A DNA stretch of 64,000 nt from Longispora sp047121295. GTDB taxonomy: Bacteria; Actinomycetota; Actinomycetes; Mycobacteriales; Micromonosporaceae. The notes below the pieces were generated by a model, which was not told where the DNA came from, did not search any database, and saw only the letters and a program-made list of their open reading frames with translations. The position numbers and the translations under genes were made by a program. The stretch spans positions 7,130,001 through 7,194,000 of the forward strand of contig NZ_CP139447.1 of assembly GCF_047121295.1 (NCBI RefSeq), in the 5' to 3' direction. Of this stretch, positions 44,524 to 52,479 are shown piece after piece (position 1 is the stretch's first letter; each line of letters opens with the position of its first letter).

Positions 44524-44582
44524 CATTTATTCCGAGACCCGAATATCGCGATCTGATGCGCAGAACCAGGGGCGTCAGGAGC

Positions 44583-44588
44583 TAACGT
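44583..44588 (+). promoter_or_regulatory. -10 box of a probable leaderless promoter (TAACGT)
   Basis: TAACGT, six bases (CGAGGG), then the ATG at 44595. Confidence 0.5.
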
Positions 44589-44594
44589 CGAGGG

Positions 44595-45446
44595 ATGTCG
44601 AAGTCGACTGACCTGTTCCGGCGACGCCAAGAGTTGGGCGTCGCACTCCGCGAGTTGCGCGAAGACACTGGGCTGAGTGGGGCCAGGCTTGCAGCCCGAC
44701 TGGGCGTGAGCCAGTCGAAGATCTCCAAGATTGAAACTGGCCTGAGTAGACCCTCGGTCGATCTTGTCGAGGGCATGCTGGATGCGCTTGGCGCGTCTGA
44801 CGCAACTCGCATTCGCATTCGCGAGCTCGGAGGAATCACCCCGGTGAGCTTCACACCGAATAGTGTGGCTCGCCAGCGAGGATTGGATCACAAGCAGCGC
44901 ACGGTGAGCGCCTGGGAACATGAGTCACTGGAGATCAGGAACTTCATTCCGACCATGATTCCCGGCCTGCTTCAGACTTCGACCTACGTCCGAGCGTTGT
45001 TCACTGCCCCGGAGTGGCGAGACCGCCTGGATGCGGAGCGCATGATCGCCGCGCGCTCAGCGAGGCAGGAGATCCTCTATGAGGATGGCCGGCAATTTCG
45101 CTTCCTGCTCACCGAAGCCGGGCTGCGAATGCGCATGTGTTCGAGCATGGCAATGGCCAGCCAACTCGAACACGTCGCGACCATTTCCAAGCTTCCCGGC
45201 GTCGATGTCGCCATCCTGCCATGGCACGTCCAGCTTCCGTGTCTCGTCCTCAATCCGTTCGCGCTGTATGACGAGCGCTGGCTGATGGTCGAGCACAGCC
45301 ACGGTGAGTTCAAGGTTCGCAATCGGCGGGACATCGAGTTCTACATCGCGCAATTCGAGTCCATGCATCAGGTTGCGCTGCGCGGGGAGGAGGCTCGGGA
45401 GTTCTTGCAGAAGGTCGCTGATGAGCATCGGGGACTGCCGGAGTGA
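44595..45446 (+). CDS. XRE-family regulator with DUF5753 (second copy)
   Basis: A 283-residue regulator. HTH: LGVALRELREDTGLSGARLAARLGVSQSKISKIETGLSRPS; DUF5753 domain: FIPTMIPGLLQTSTYVRALF ... PWHVQLPCLVLNPFALYDERW. Unlike the first copy it has no adjacent DUF397 partner. Its codon third positions are visibly more AT-rich than neighbours, for example TTCGAGCATGGCAATGG, consistent with later acquisition. Leaderless start after TAACGT. Repeat family A follows its stop. Confidence 0.88.
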   Translation: MSKSTDLFRRRQELGVALRELREDTGLSGARLAARLGVSQSKISKIETGLSRPSVDLVEGMLDALGASDATRIRIRELGGITPVSFTPNSVARQRGLDHKQRTVSAWEHESLEIRNFIPTMIPGLLQTSTYVRALFTAPEWRDRLDAERMIAARSARQEILYEDGRQFRFLLTEAGLRMRMCSSMAMASQLEHVATISKLPGVDVAILPWHVQLPCLVLNPFALYDERWLMVEHSHGEFKVRNRRDIEFYIAQFESMHQVALRGEEAREFLQKVADEHRGLPE

Positions 45447-45459
45447 CCGACGCGGGCCG

Positions 45460-45492
45460 GGTGAGGGACCACCGTAACCGTCAAAGGTTTAT
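45460..45492. repeat. Dispersed repeat family A, copy 2
   Basis: GGTGAGGGACCACCGTAACC followed by GTCAAAGGTTT; shares GGTGAGGGACCAC and CGTAACCGTC with the copy at 53814. Confidence 0.65.
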
Positions 45493-45535
45493 GCCTTGAC
45501 CCGCATGGATTCGGGGCTGCCTCGGGGCACGATCA

Positions 45536-45541
45536 TAACTT
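45536..45541 (+). promoter_or_regulatory. -10 box of a probable leaderless promoter (TAACTT)
   Basis: TAACTT, six bases (TTGGGG), then the ATG at 45548. Confidence 0.5.
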
Positions 45542-45547
45542 TTGGGG

Positions 45548-45859
45548 ATGACTACTACTGCTACCGCGCTCGGGACGCTCGACACCGTGTCCAATGGGCC
45601 GCGCGACGCGATCATCAGTCTGGCGCTCGACGGGATCGTGCACTGGATGACGCCGGGGGACGGCTACCGGTTCCACCATGACGGGCTGGACTGGCGGGTG
45701 ACCGGTGGGCGGTTCCGTGGGGCGGCGTTGACCCGGGCCGGGCAGCCGGTCTACCACCTGCCCATGGTGCACGGCGACGAGACGTTGAGCGTCGCGCACG
45801 CCTACACGGCGCAGGTCGGGCCCGACGGGTCGTGGGAGCTGTGGCGGCTCAACCGGTGA
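45548..45859 (+). CDS. Hypothetical protein
   Basis: A 103-residue protein, MTTTATALGTLDTVSNGPRD ... with ALDGIVHWMTPGDGYRFHHDGLDWRVTGGRF and YHLPMVHGDETLSVAHAYTAQVG. It looks like a small all-beta cytoplasmic protein with Trp- and His-rich turns. No family recognised. The ATG at 45548 has TAACTT six bases upstream and so probably heads a leaderless mRNA. Its end overlaps the convergent PadR-like gene by 11 bases. Confidence 0.6.
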   Translation: MTTTATALGTLDTVSNGPRDAIISLALDGIVHWMTPGDGYRFHHDGLDWRVTGGRFRGAALTRAGQPVYHLPMVHGDETLSVAHAYTAQVGPDGSWELWRLNR

Positions 45860-46379
45860 GCAGCTTCGGCAGATCCTCGATCCAGGCGAGGACCATGCGC
45901 TCGTAGCGGATGCCGTACTCGCAGGTCACCCGGCGGTAGGACTCGCCGGCCTCCGTCAGCGCGGCGCGCTCCTCCTCGTGGTGGGCGAGCCGGGCGGCGT
46001 GCACCTGGCGGTGCCTGTCGAGCAGGATCTCCAGGTCGTCCGCGCCGAGGTGCTGGCCGAAGCCGATCCGGAGCAGCAGCTCCTCGCGGGGCTGCTGGGG
46101 GTGCGGCGCGCCCACCAGCCAGGCCCCGAAGGCCTCCCGGCCGGCGTCGGTGATGTGGTACGGCACGCTGCCCCGGGGGCCCGTGTCGCCCGCGCCGACC
46201 AGGCCCCGGCCGGCCAGCAGCGGCAGCTCGCGGAAGATCTGGCTGCGGGTGATGCCCCAGAACGGGCTGATGTCGGACTCGGCTGCCCTGGCGATCTCAC
46301 CGGCTGTGGCCGCTTTCAGGCGGTGCAGCAGGCCGAGTGTCGCGGCGGAGGTGGCGTTCAGGTCGCGCGGCTGCCTCAT
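45849..46379 (-). CDS. PadR-like transcriptional regulator (long form)
   Basis: A 176-residue protein. It starts MRQPRDLNATSAATLGLL, has a winged-helix domain (ISPFWGITRSQIFRELPLLAGRGLVGAGDTGPRGSVPYHITDAGREAFGAWL) and a C-terminal helical domain (LDRHRQVHAARLAHHEEERAAL) as in PadR proteins of the Vir-type long form. Target unknown. The start follows a CAATTC-type box without a ribosome site, so it may be leaderless. Opposed to the hypothetical protein at 45548. Confidence 0.85.
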   Translation of the reverse strand: MRQPRDLNATSAATLGLLHRLKAATAGEIARAAESDISPFWGITRSQIFRELPLLAGRGLVGAGDTGPRGSVPYHITDAGREAFGAWLVGAPHPQQPREELLLRIGFGQHLGADDLEILLDRHRQVHAARLAHHEEERAALTEAGESYRRVTCEYGIRYERMVLAWIEDLPKLLTG

Positions 46380-46551
46380 GGCTGAGAATTGTCCCTGAAA
46401 CTGTGAACTCAAGCTGCGAAAAAGGGTTAGTTGTCAGTTAAGACGGGCCGCGCCTGGTGGATTCGGGCGGGTTTGACGGCCTCCACTGTCGACGGATGAG
46501 TGAGCAAGATCCATAGTGGAACTTGTCATACCCCGCTGGCACAATTCTGGC

Positions 46552-47193
46552 ATGCGGAGAAGGTTCGGCGGGGCCATCCTGGCATTGGCGCTCGTCAGCG
46601 TGCTGACCGGGGTCGGGGCCGTCGGGCTGGCCGTCGCCTCGGTGGCCGGCGCCGCCCCCGAGAGCTGCTGTCCGGCCGGCGGTCCGCCGACTCAGGCGAG
46701 TCCCCGGCCCACGCCCAGCCCCTCCCCCGGGCCGACCCGGGCCCCCGGGCTGCCGTTGTGCGTCATCGGCTCGTGGCGGGTCGTCACCGAGACGGCGATG
46801 GTGAAGTTCTACAGCAACGCCGACCCGTTCGCGGCCACCACCAGCGGCAAGGTCTACGAGTTCCGGGCGGACGGCACCGGCACGGAGCGGTACGACAACG
46901 TGACCTACACCGCGAACAGCGACGGCTCGACGCTGCGGCTGACGTCGAACGGTTCGGCGGAGTTCACCTGGACGGCGACGGGAGACACCGTGACGTATCT
47001 GGCCCGGACGAGCACAGCCGTCAAACACCACTGGTCAGTGCCCGAGGGGGAGAGCGACGTGGAGAGCAAGCCGCAGCCGGACCTGAACGAGACGGACCAC
47101 TACAAGTGCGGGGGCGGCCAGTTCGAGGAGAGCAACGACACGGGCTACAAGTCGGTGTGGGCCCGCACGACCGGCTACGGGTTCTACGGGTGA
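46552..47193 (+). CDS. Secreted protein of unknown function
   Basis: A 213-residue protein. The signal MRRRFGGAILALALVSVLTGVGAVGLAVASVAGA is followed by a Pro/Ser/Thr linker and a beta-rich domain (LPLCVIGSWRVVTETAMVKFYS ... YEFRADGTGTERYDNVTY ... STLRLTSNGSAEFTW) that looks like a lipocalin-type barrel of the META or DUF kind, with CC at the start and YKCGGG near the end. Start at 46552 chosen from the signal peptide. Its stop overlaps the GTG of the protease (GTGA), so they form a transcript and may work together. Confidence 0.7.
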   Translation: MRRRFGGAILALALVSVLTGVGAVGLAVASVAGAAPESCCPAGGPPTQASPRPTPSPSPGPTRAPGLPLCVIGSWRVVTETAMVKFYSNADPFAATTSGKVYEFRADGTGTERYDNVTYTANSDGSTLRLTSNGSAEFTWTATGDTVTYLARTSTAVKHHWSVPEGESDVESKPQPDLNETDHYKCGGGQFEESNDTGYKSVWARTTGYGFYG

Positions 47194-48821
47194 CCGGGCC
47201 GGGACGGATCGGTCGGCGCTGGCCCGGGCTGGCCGGCCGACTCGCCGCCGTGGGGATCGTCGCCGTGGGGATCGTCGCGCTGGGGGTGCTCGGAGTCGGG
47301 GCGCCCGCCGGGGCCGCGCCGCCCAGCGCCGAGGAGCGGGCCGCCGCGATCGCCCGGCCCGCCATCGTGATCGTGGAGATCCGCTGGCACGCGTGGCTGC
47401 GGGACACGAAGACCGGGGAGGTGTTCGGCGGCCGGGACGGCTACCGGATCGTGAGCTCCTGCACCGGCTTCGGGGTGCACGCCGACGGCAGGCTCGTCAC
47501 GGCCGGGCACTGCGTCGACCCCGGGCCCGAGGGCATCGGCCGGGCGCTGGCCGGGATCGTCACCAAGGAGCTGGCCGCCGTCGGGCGGGCCACCGACACC
47601 GAAAAGGCCGTCGCCGCGCTGCTCGACCGCACCGTCATCGAGGGGCCGACCACGGACAGCCCCGTCAGCCGCGAGGTGGTCGTGCACCGGGGCGTCCGGG
47701 TCGGTGGCGAGACCGCCGACGACCCGCTGCCCGCCGAGGTCGTGCACGTCCTGCCGCACAGCCAGGGCGACGTCGCCGTGCTCAAGGTCGAGCGCGGCCG
47801 GCTGCCCGCCCTGGAGGTCGTCGACGGGCGCGACCTGCCCGTCGGTACGCCGATCCTGGCGATCGGGTTCCCCGGTTCCGCCGACCGGATCAGCGACCCG
47901 ACGCTGGAGCCGAGCGCGAAGGACGGCCGGATCAGCAACCGGCGCACGATCGCCGGCATCCCGTTCTACGAGGTCAGCGCCGCGTCCACCGGGGGCATGA
48001 GCGGCGGGCCCGTGGTCGACCAGTCCGGGCGGGTCGTCGGGATCGTCAGCGCCGCGCCGGCCGGCGAGCCGCAGGCGTTCAACTTCATGGCCGCGTCCTC
48101 GCTGGTCGCCGGGGTGCTGCGCGGCAAGGAGATCCCGCACGGGCTCAGTGCCGTGGACCGCAACTACCAGGCGGGGCTCCAGCAGTATTTCGCCGGGCAC
48201 AACACCGCCGCGATCGGGTATTTCGACGCGGTGCTCGCGGCGTCCCCGCAGCACCAGCAGGCGTGGGAGTACAGGCGGCTGGCGGCGGAGAGCCCGGGGA
48301 GCCCGGCCGTGCCGAGCGTGCTGATCGCGGCGTGCGCGCTCGTCGCCGTGGTCAGCGGGGTGGGGGCGCTGTTCCTGTTCCTGGCGCGGCGGACGGCCGC
48401 CGGCCCGGGGCCCGGCGGGCCGGGGGCCGGGTCGACGGCCGGGTTCGGGTCGACGGCTGGGTCCGGCGCGGTGGCCGGGTCCGGCGCGGGATCCGAAGAC
48501 GACGCCCGGGGCGGGCCCGGGGCGGGGTCAGCTCACCACGTCCTTGCGGAGGAAACGCCACCAGCCCAGCGCGACGAAGACCGTCACGTAGAGCAGGGCG
48601 GAGATCGTGCCCCGGATCATGTCCTCGGTCTGCATCGGGCTGGCCAGCAGGCCGAGCCAGCCGGTGTCGTAGTGGCCGGGGAGGAAGTTGCGCAGGTCGC
48701 CCAGGGCGGTCACCGCGTCGAGGATGTTCGCGATGATCTGGAGCAGGACGGCGCCGCCGACCGCGCCGAGCGGGGCGTCGGTGCTCACGGACAGCAGGAA
48801 GGCCAGGCCGGCGATCGGTAG
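47190..48821 (+). CDS. Trypsin-like serine protease, membrane anchored
   Basis: A 543-residue frame. A signal peptide (AAVGIVAVGIVALGVLGVGAPAGA) is followed by an S1-type protease domain: His in RLVTAGHCVD (about 107), Asp in SQGDVAVLKVE, Ser in STGGMSGGPVVDQ (about 271). A TPR-like segment (NYQAGLQQYFAGHNTAAIGYFDAVL) and a single TM anchor (VLIAACALVAVVSGVGALFLFLA) follow, and then a Gly/Ser repeat tail. The last ~98 codons (48528-48821) run antisense over the ABC permease gene and look like read-through, so the functional protein may end earlier. Starts GTG overlapping the preceding stop. Confidence 0.8.
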   Translation: MTGPGRIGRRWPGLAGRLAAVGIVAVGIVALGVLGVGAPAGAAPPSAEERAAAIARPAIVIVEIRWHAWLRDTKTGEVFGGRDGYRIVSSCTGFGVHADGRLVTAGHCVDPGPEGIGRALAGIVTKELAAVGRATDTEKAVAALLDRTVIEGPTTDSPVSREVVVHRGVRVGGETADDPLPAEVVHVLPHSQGDVAVLKVERGRLPALEVVDGRDLPVGTPILAIGFPGSADRISDPTLEPSAKDGRISNRRTIAGIPFYEVSAASTGGMSGGPVVDQSGRVVGIVSAAPAGEPQAFNFMAASSLVAGVLRGKEIPHGLSAVDRNYQAGLQQYFAGHNTAAIGYFDAVLAASPQHQQAWEYRRLAAESPGSPAVPSVLIAACALVAVVSGVGALFLFLARRTAAGPGPGGPGAGSTAGFGSTAGSGAVAGSGAGSEDDARGGPGAGSAHHVLAEETPPAQRDEDRHVEQGGDRAPDHVLGLHRAGQQAEPAGVVVAGEEVAQVAQGGHRVEDVRDDLEQDGAADRAERGVGAHGQQEGQAGDR

Positions 48822-49400
48822 CAGTTGGATCGCCAGGTAGGCGACGACGCCGAGGACCCGGCCGGTGCCGGTGCCCGCCGGGAGGACGCCGCCCAGCGGG
48901 GTGCCCAGGTCGTGCCAGCCGAAGAAGATCCAGCCGAACAGCATCGCGCTGCCGGACAGCAGCAGGACCGCGATGGCGCAGTAGGTCAGGGCGACGGACA
49001 GCTTGACGGCGAGCAGGCGCGACCGGGGCACCGGGACCGCCAGCAGGTAGCGCAGGCTGCCCCAGCTGGCCTCGCTGGCGATGGTGTCCCCGCAGAACAG
49101 CGCGACGACCACGATCAACAGGAACGTGGACGACACGAACAGCGAGAAGATCGTGAAGTTGAGCGCGCTGCCGGTGGCCAGGTCGACCAGGCTGCCGTAG
49201 GCGTTCTGCCGGCTGGAGCCCGAGCCGTTGCCGCCCGGGTTGAGCTTGAACGCGCCCGCCAGGAGCAGGGGCAGCAGGGCCAGGAAACCCAGGGCCATCT
49301 TGGTACGCCGGCGGGTCAACTGCCGGCGGAACTCCACCGGGTAGCGCAGGGTGCGCGAGGCCAGCCAGCCGGCCGCGCGGCCATCGGTCACGGTCGTCAT
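48528..49400 (-). CDS. ABC-2 type permease
   Basis: A 290-residue six-TM permease with the ABC-2 layout: an N-terminal amphipathic and first TM (TLRYPVEFRRQLTRRRTKMALGFLALLPLLLAGA), then a long extracytoplasmic loop, TM pair with the SLRYLLAVPVPRSRLLAVK elbow, and three more TMs ending FVALGWWRFLRKDVVS. It pairs with the ABC ATPase half of the fusion protein encoded upstream (49641-52136). GAGGTGG sits four bases before the ATG at 49400. Overlap with the protease frame on the opposite strand is 294 bases. Confidence 0.88.
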   Translation of the reverse strand: MTTVTDGRAAGWLASRTLRYPVEFRRQLTRRRTKMALGFLALLPLLLAGAFKLNPGGNGSGSSRQNAYGSLVDLATGSALNFTIFSLFVSSTFLLIVVVALFCGDTIASEASWGSLRYLLAVPVPRSRLLAVKLSVALTYCAIAVLLLSGSAMLFGWIFFGWHDLGTPLGGVLPAGTGTGRVLGVVAYLAIQLLPIAGLAFLLSVSTDAPLGAVGGAVLLQIIANILDAVTALGDLRNFLPGHYDTGWLGLLASPMQTEDMIRGTISALLYVTVFVALGWWRFLRKDVVS

Positions 49401-49596
49401 CGGGCCACCTCGGGCGCTCGGGCCGGCCGGGGCCGGGTGGGGTCGGGTGTCGCGGGGCGGGCCGACGGGCGGGGCCGGGCCGCGCCAGCGGCCCGGGGCA
49501 GGACACCGGGCCACCCCGCCGGGCCGGGCCGGGCCGGTGCGGTCAAGCCCGGGGCGAGGGGCAGGGGCGTGCCGTCCGTCCAGCTGGAATGACCGG

Positions 49597-49634
49597 TGGA
49601 TGCCGGGGCAGGGGTCGCCGTAACCGGAAAATGG
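49597..49634 (+). repeat. Dispersed repeat family B, copy 2
   Basis: GGATGCCGGGGCAGGGGTCG then CCGTAACCGGAAAATGGG; near-identical to the minus-strand copy at 29299-29338. Confidence 0.7.
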
Positions 49635-49640
49635 GCTTTG

Positions 49641-52136
49641 TCAGTCCCGGTCATCTTCCGGGCCTCCTTCCACCAGGGCGAGGAACGCGTCCTCCAGCCG
49701 GCGGCCCGAGCTGGCCACCTCGGCGACCGGCCCCGACGCGACGAGCCGGCCGGCGTTGACGACGACCACGTGGGTGCAGGTCTGCTCGACCTCGGCGAGG
49801 AGGTGGCTGGAGACCAGCACGGCGCGGCCGTCGACGGCGTACTTCTTCAGCACCCGGCGCATCTCCGCGATCTGCGGCGGGTCGAGCCCGTCGGTCGGCT
49901 CGTCGAGGACCAGCAGCTCGGGCATGCCCAGCATGGCCTGCGCGATGGCGAGCCGCTGCTTCATGCCGTGCGAGTAGGTGCGGGCCTTGCGGTGGATGGA
50001 CTTGCCCAGGTTGGCGATCTCCAGCACCTCGTCGATGCGGGAGTCCTCGGCGGGGCGGCCGGTGGACTGCCAGTACAGCCGGAGGTTCTCCATGCCCGAC
50101 AGGTGCGGGAGGAAGCCGGGGCCCTCCACGAGCGCGCCCAGCCGGGACAGCACCGGCGCTCCCGGGATGAGCTGGTGGCCGAAGATCAGCACCTGGCCGG
50201 CGCTCGGCCGGGTCAGGCCCATCAGCACCCGGAGCGAGGTGGTCTTGCCCGCGCCGTTCGGGCCGAGGAGGCCGACGACCTGGCCGCGTTGCACGGTGAG
50301 GCTGATGTCGCGGACGGCGACGTACCCGCCGGCGTACTCCTTGCGCAGGCCCTTGATGACCAGCGGCGTGTCGGCGTACTCCGCGACCACGGTCCGGTCC
50401 CGCCCCCGGTGCCGGGCGCGGGCGATCAGGACCGCTGCCAGGATGCCGAGCAGGATCAGGCCGGCCAGCACCGCGAGGGCGATCAGCAGCGGGGTCTCCG
50501 CCGAGGTGAGCGCGGTGCCGACGGCCGTGGGCAGGGAGACCGCGTTGCCGGCGGCCACGGTGTACACGACCGGCCGCACCGGGCCCTGGTAGGACTGGTC
50601 GGACGTCGCGACCACGAGCCGGATCCGGTGCCCGACGTCGATCCGGGTGGACACCGCCGGCAGGGTCACCTTGACCGGCTCGGCCCCGGCGAGCTCCGCC
50701 GGCAGGCCGGAGAGCCGGATCGGGGCGACCAGCCCGTTGGGGAGGGAGGCCTGGCCGTTGGGGCTGACGTCGTACAGCTTGGCGAACAGCACCGCCTCGC
50801 CGGTCGGGGACGCGACCCGCAGCTGCACGCTGGGCGCGCCGACGACGTCCACCGCCGTGGTCAGCGGGGCCGACTCGAAGGTCGCGTTCTGGCCGGGCAT
50901 CTCGACGCTGGTCAGGCCCGTACCGCCGAGCGCCAGGCCCGGCAGCACCGAGATCGCGGACGGCACCCCGTTGGGCGGGCTGGCGATCAGCTGGTCGCGG
51001 CCGGTGACGTCGACGGAGCGCGGGGAGCCGTCCAGGCCCGGGTACCTGTCCAGCTTGAACCCGGTCGTCGTCAGGCCGCGCTCCTGGGCGCTGACCCCGG
51101 TGACCCGGCTGTACGTGAACGAGGAACCCGGCGCGTCACCCTGCTTGCGGAGATAGTGGTCGAGCCACTGCACGGTGAGGAACTTGACCCGCTGCTCGTC
51201 GGCCTTGGAGCCCGCGCCGCCGTCGTGCCCGCCGGAGAACCAGGCGAGCCGGACGGGCGCGCCCGTGATCGCGCGGGCGTTGGCCTCGGCCTCCGGCAGC
51301 GGGAACAGCGAGTCGGCCATGCCCTGGATCAGCAGGGTCGGTGCCGTGATCTGGCCGGCGACGGCGTTCGGGCTGACCGCGCGGAGCAGGCTCACCGTCT
51401 CGGGCGTGGCCCGGCCGGTGGTCACGGTGTCCAGGAACGCGGCGCACACGTCCTTGGCGAACCGGCCGCACTGCGGATCGCCCTGCGCGCGACCCGCCCC
51501 CGGGCCGTTGAGGGAGAAACCCGAACCGGAGCCGAACAGAACCCCGACCCAGCCCTTTTTGAGTACGCCGTTCTCCGGCTGCCCGCCCGACCCGTCCGGC
51601 AACAACGACCTGGCCAGGTCGTTGTACGTGATCTGCGGGACGATCGCGTCCACCCGCTTGTCGACTCCGGCCAGGTTGAGGGCCAGCGCCCCGCCGTACG
51701 AGCCGCCGACGACGCCCAGCTTCGGGTCCCCGTCGCCGTCCAGCGCGACCGGGGGCTGGTGCGCCGCCCAGTCGATCAGGGCCTGCGCGTCCTTGATCTC
51801 GAAGTCGCGCGCGTTGAGGTGGATCTCGCCGGTCGACCGGCCGAAGCCCCGGGCGGTCCAGGTCAGCACGTTGTAGCCCTGGCCGGCCAGTTCCTTCGCG
51901 GAGTCCTCCACGGAGTGCTTCGAGCCGCCGAAGCCGTGCGCGAGGAGGATGACCGGGGCCGTACCGGAGGCCTGGGCGTAGAAGGTGGTGTCGAGAACGA
52001 CGCCGTTGACCGGGAGCCGCGCCTCGGTCGTGCGGTAGTCGGCTCCGTCGTCCGAGAAATACCACCAGGAAAGCCCGCCCAGCAGGACGATCACTACGGC
52101 GAGCGCCCACAGGCGGTGTCGACCGATCAAGCGCAT
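49641..52136 (-). CDS. Alpha/beta-hydrolase (X-Pro peptidase-like) fused to an ABC ATPase
   Basis: An 831-residue fusion. TM anchor at residues 9-27 (RLWALAVVIVLLGGLSWWYF), then an exported alpha/beta-hydrolase with ILLAHGFGGSKHS, nucleophile Ser in GGSYGG (about 145), Asp near LIQGMADSLFP and His in SGGHDGG, followed by an X-Pro/CocE-type beta domain. A second TM (TPLLIALAVLAGLILLGILAAVLIA) leads to a cytoplasmic ABC ATPase (about 590-831): Walker A GPNGAGKTT, signature YSHGMKQRL, Walker B LLVLDEPTDGLD, His in SSHLL. The enzyme faces outside and the ATPase inside. It probably powers the ABC-2 permease next door. ATG at 52136 is six bases after TACAGT. Confidence 0.9.
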   Translation of the reverse strand: MRLIGRHRLWALAVVIVLLGGLSWWYFSDDGADYRTTEARLPVNGVVLDTTFYAQASGTAPVILLAHGFGGSKHSVEDSAKELAGQGYNVLTWTARGFGRSTGEIHLNARDFEIKDAQALIDWAAHQPPVALDGDGDPKLGVVGGSYGGALALNLAGVDKRVDAIVPQITYNDLARSLLPDGSGGQPENGVLKKGWVGVLFGSGSGFSLNGPGAGRAQGDPQCGRFAKDVCAAFLDTVTTGRATPETVSLLRAVSPNAVAGQITAPTLLIQGMADSLFPLPEAEANARAITGAPVRLAWFSGGHDGGAGSKADEQRVKFLTVQWLDHYLRKQGDAPGSSFTYSRVTGVSAQERGLTTTGFKLDRYPGLDGSPRSVDVTGRDQLIASPPNGVPSAISVLPGLALGGTGLTSVEMPGQNATFESAPLTTAVDVVGAPSVQLRVASPTGEAVLFAKLYDVSPNGQASLPNGLVAPIRLSGLPAELAGAEPVKVTLPAVSTRIDVGHRIRLVVATSDQSYQGPVRPVVYTVAAGNAVSLPTAVGTALTSAETPLLIALAVLAGLILLGILAAVLIARARHRGRDRTVVAEYADTPLVIKGLRKEYAGGYVAVRDISLTVQRGQVVGLLGPNGAGKTTSLRVLMGLTRPSAGQVLIFGHQLIPGAPVLSRLGALVEGPGFLPHLSGMENLRLYWQSTGRPAEDSRIDEVLEIANLGKSIHRKARTYSHGMKQRLAIAQAMLGMPELLVLDEPTDGLDPPQIAEMRRVLKKYAVDGRAVLVSSHLLAEVEQTCTHVVVVNAGRLVASGPVAEVASSGRRLEDAFLALVEGGPEDDRD

Positions 52137-52142
52137 GGGGCG

Positions 52143-52148
52143 ACTGTA
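52143..52148 (-). promoter_or_regulatory. -10 box of a probable leaderless promoter (TACAGT)
   Basis: On the minus strand TACAGT is followed by CGCCCC and the ATG at 52136. Confidence 0.55.
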
Positions 52149-52194
52149 CGCGGCACAATGGCGTCCGCTAAAAAAATACGGTTAAATCTCCCCC

Positions 52195-52479
52195 ATGCTT
52201 GGCCCTGACCTCCCCCCGCCGAATGAGCCGTTCAAAACGGAAGCATTCGAAACGCGCTGGCCGACCGGCGCGACGAAATGTGAACTCATCGATGGCGCGC
52301 TCATATTCTCCGGCGGGTTCGACGACCGCGACGTGGAGACCGCTTCCCGTGCCTACCCCGGCCGCCGGGTCCAACTCGGGCCGGACAACGGCGTCGAGGT
52401 GTACCCGGGCGGCAGTACCTGGACGATCTGGGACCAGTGGGGTGGCGTTGAGGCGGCGCGAGCCGCTATGAACAGTTAA
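52195..52479 (+). CDS. Hypothetical small protein
   Basis: A 94-residue protein: FETRWPTGATKCELIDGALIFSGGFDDRDVE followed by ETASRAYPGRRVQLGPDNGVEVYPGGSTW. The CELIDGALIF stretch faintly recalls the Uma2 (PD-(D/E)XK) N terminus, but the protein is too short and lacks the catalytic part; I do not assign it. TTAAAT seven bases before the ATG would suit a leaderless start. It is coupled to the following amidohydrolase through TAATG. Confidence 0.6.
   Translation: MLGPDLPPPNEPFKTEAFETRWPTGATKCELIDGALIFSGGFDDRDVETASRAYPGRRVQLGPDNGVEVYPGGSTWTIWDQWGGVEAARAAMNS

Noticed and set aside
52195..52479. 94-residue protein as a Uma2-type nuclease
   Set aside because: Only the ELIDG segment is similar; the catalytic Asp/Glu-X-Lys part is missing, so I leave it unassigned.
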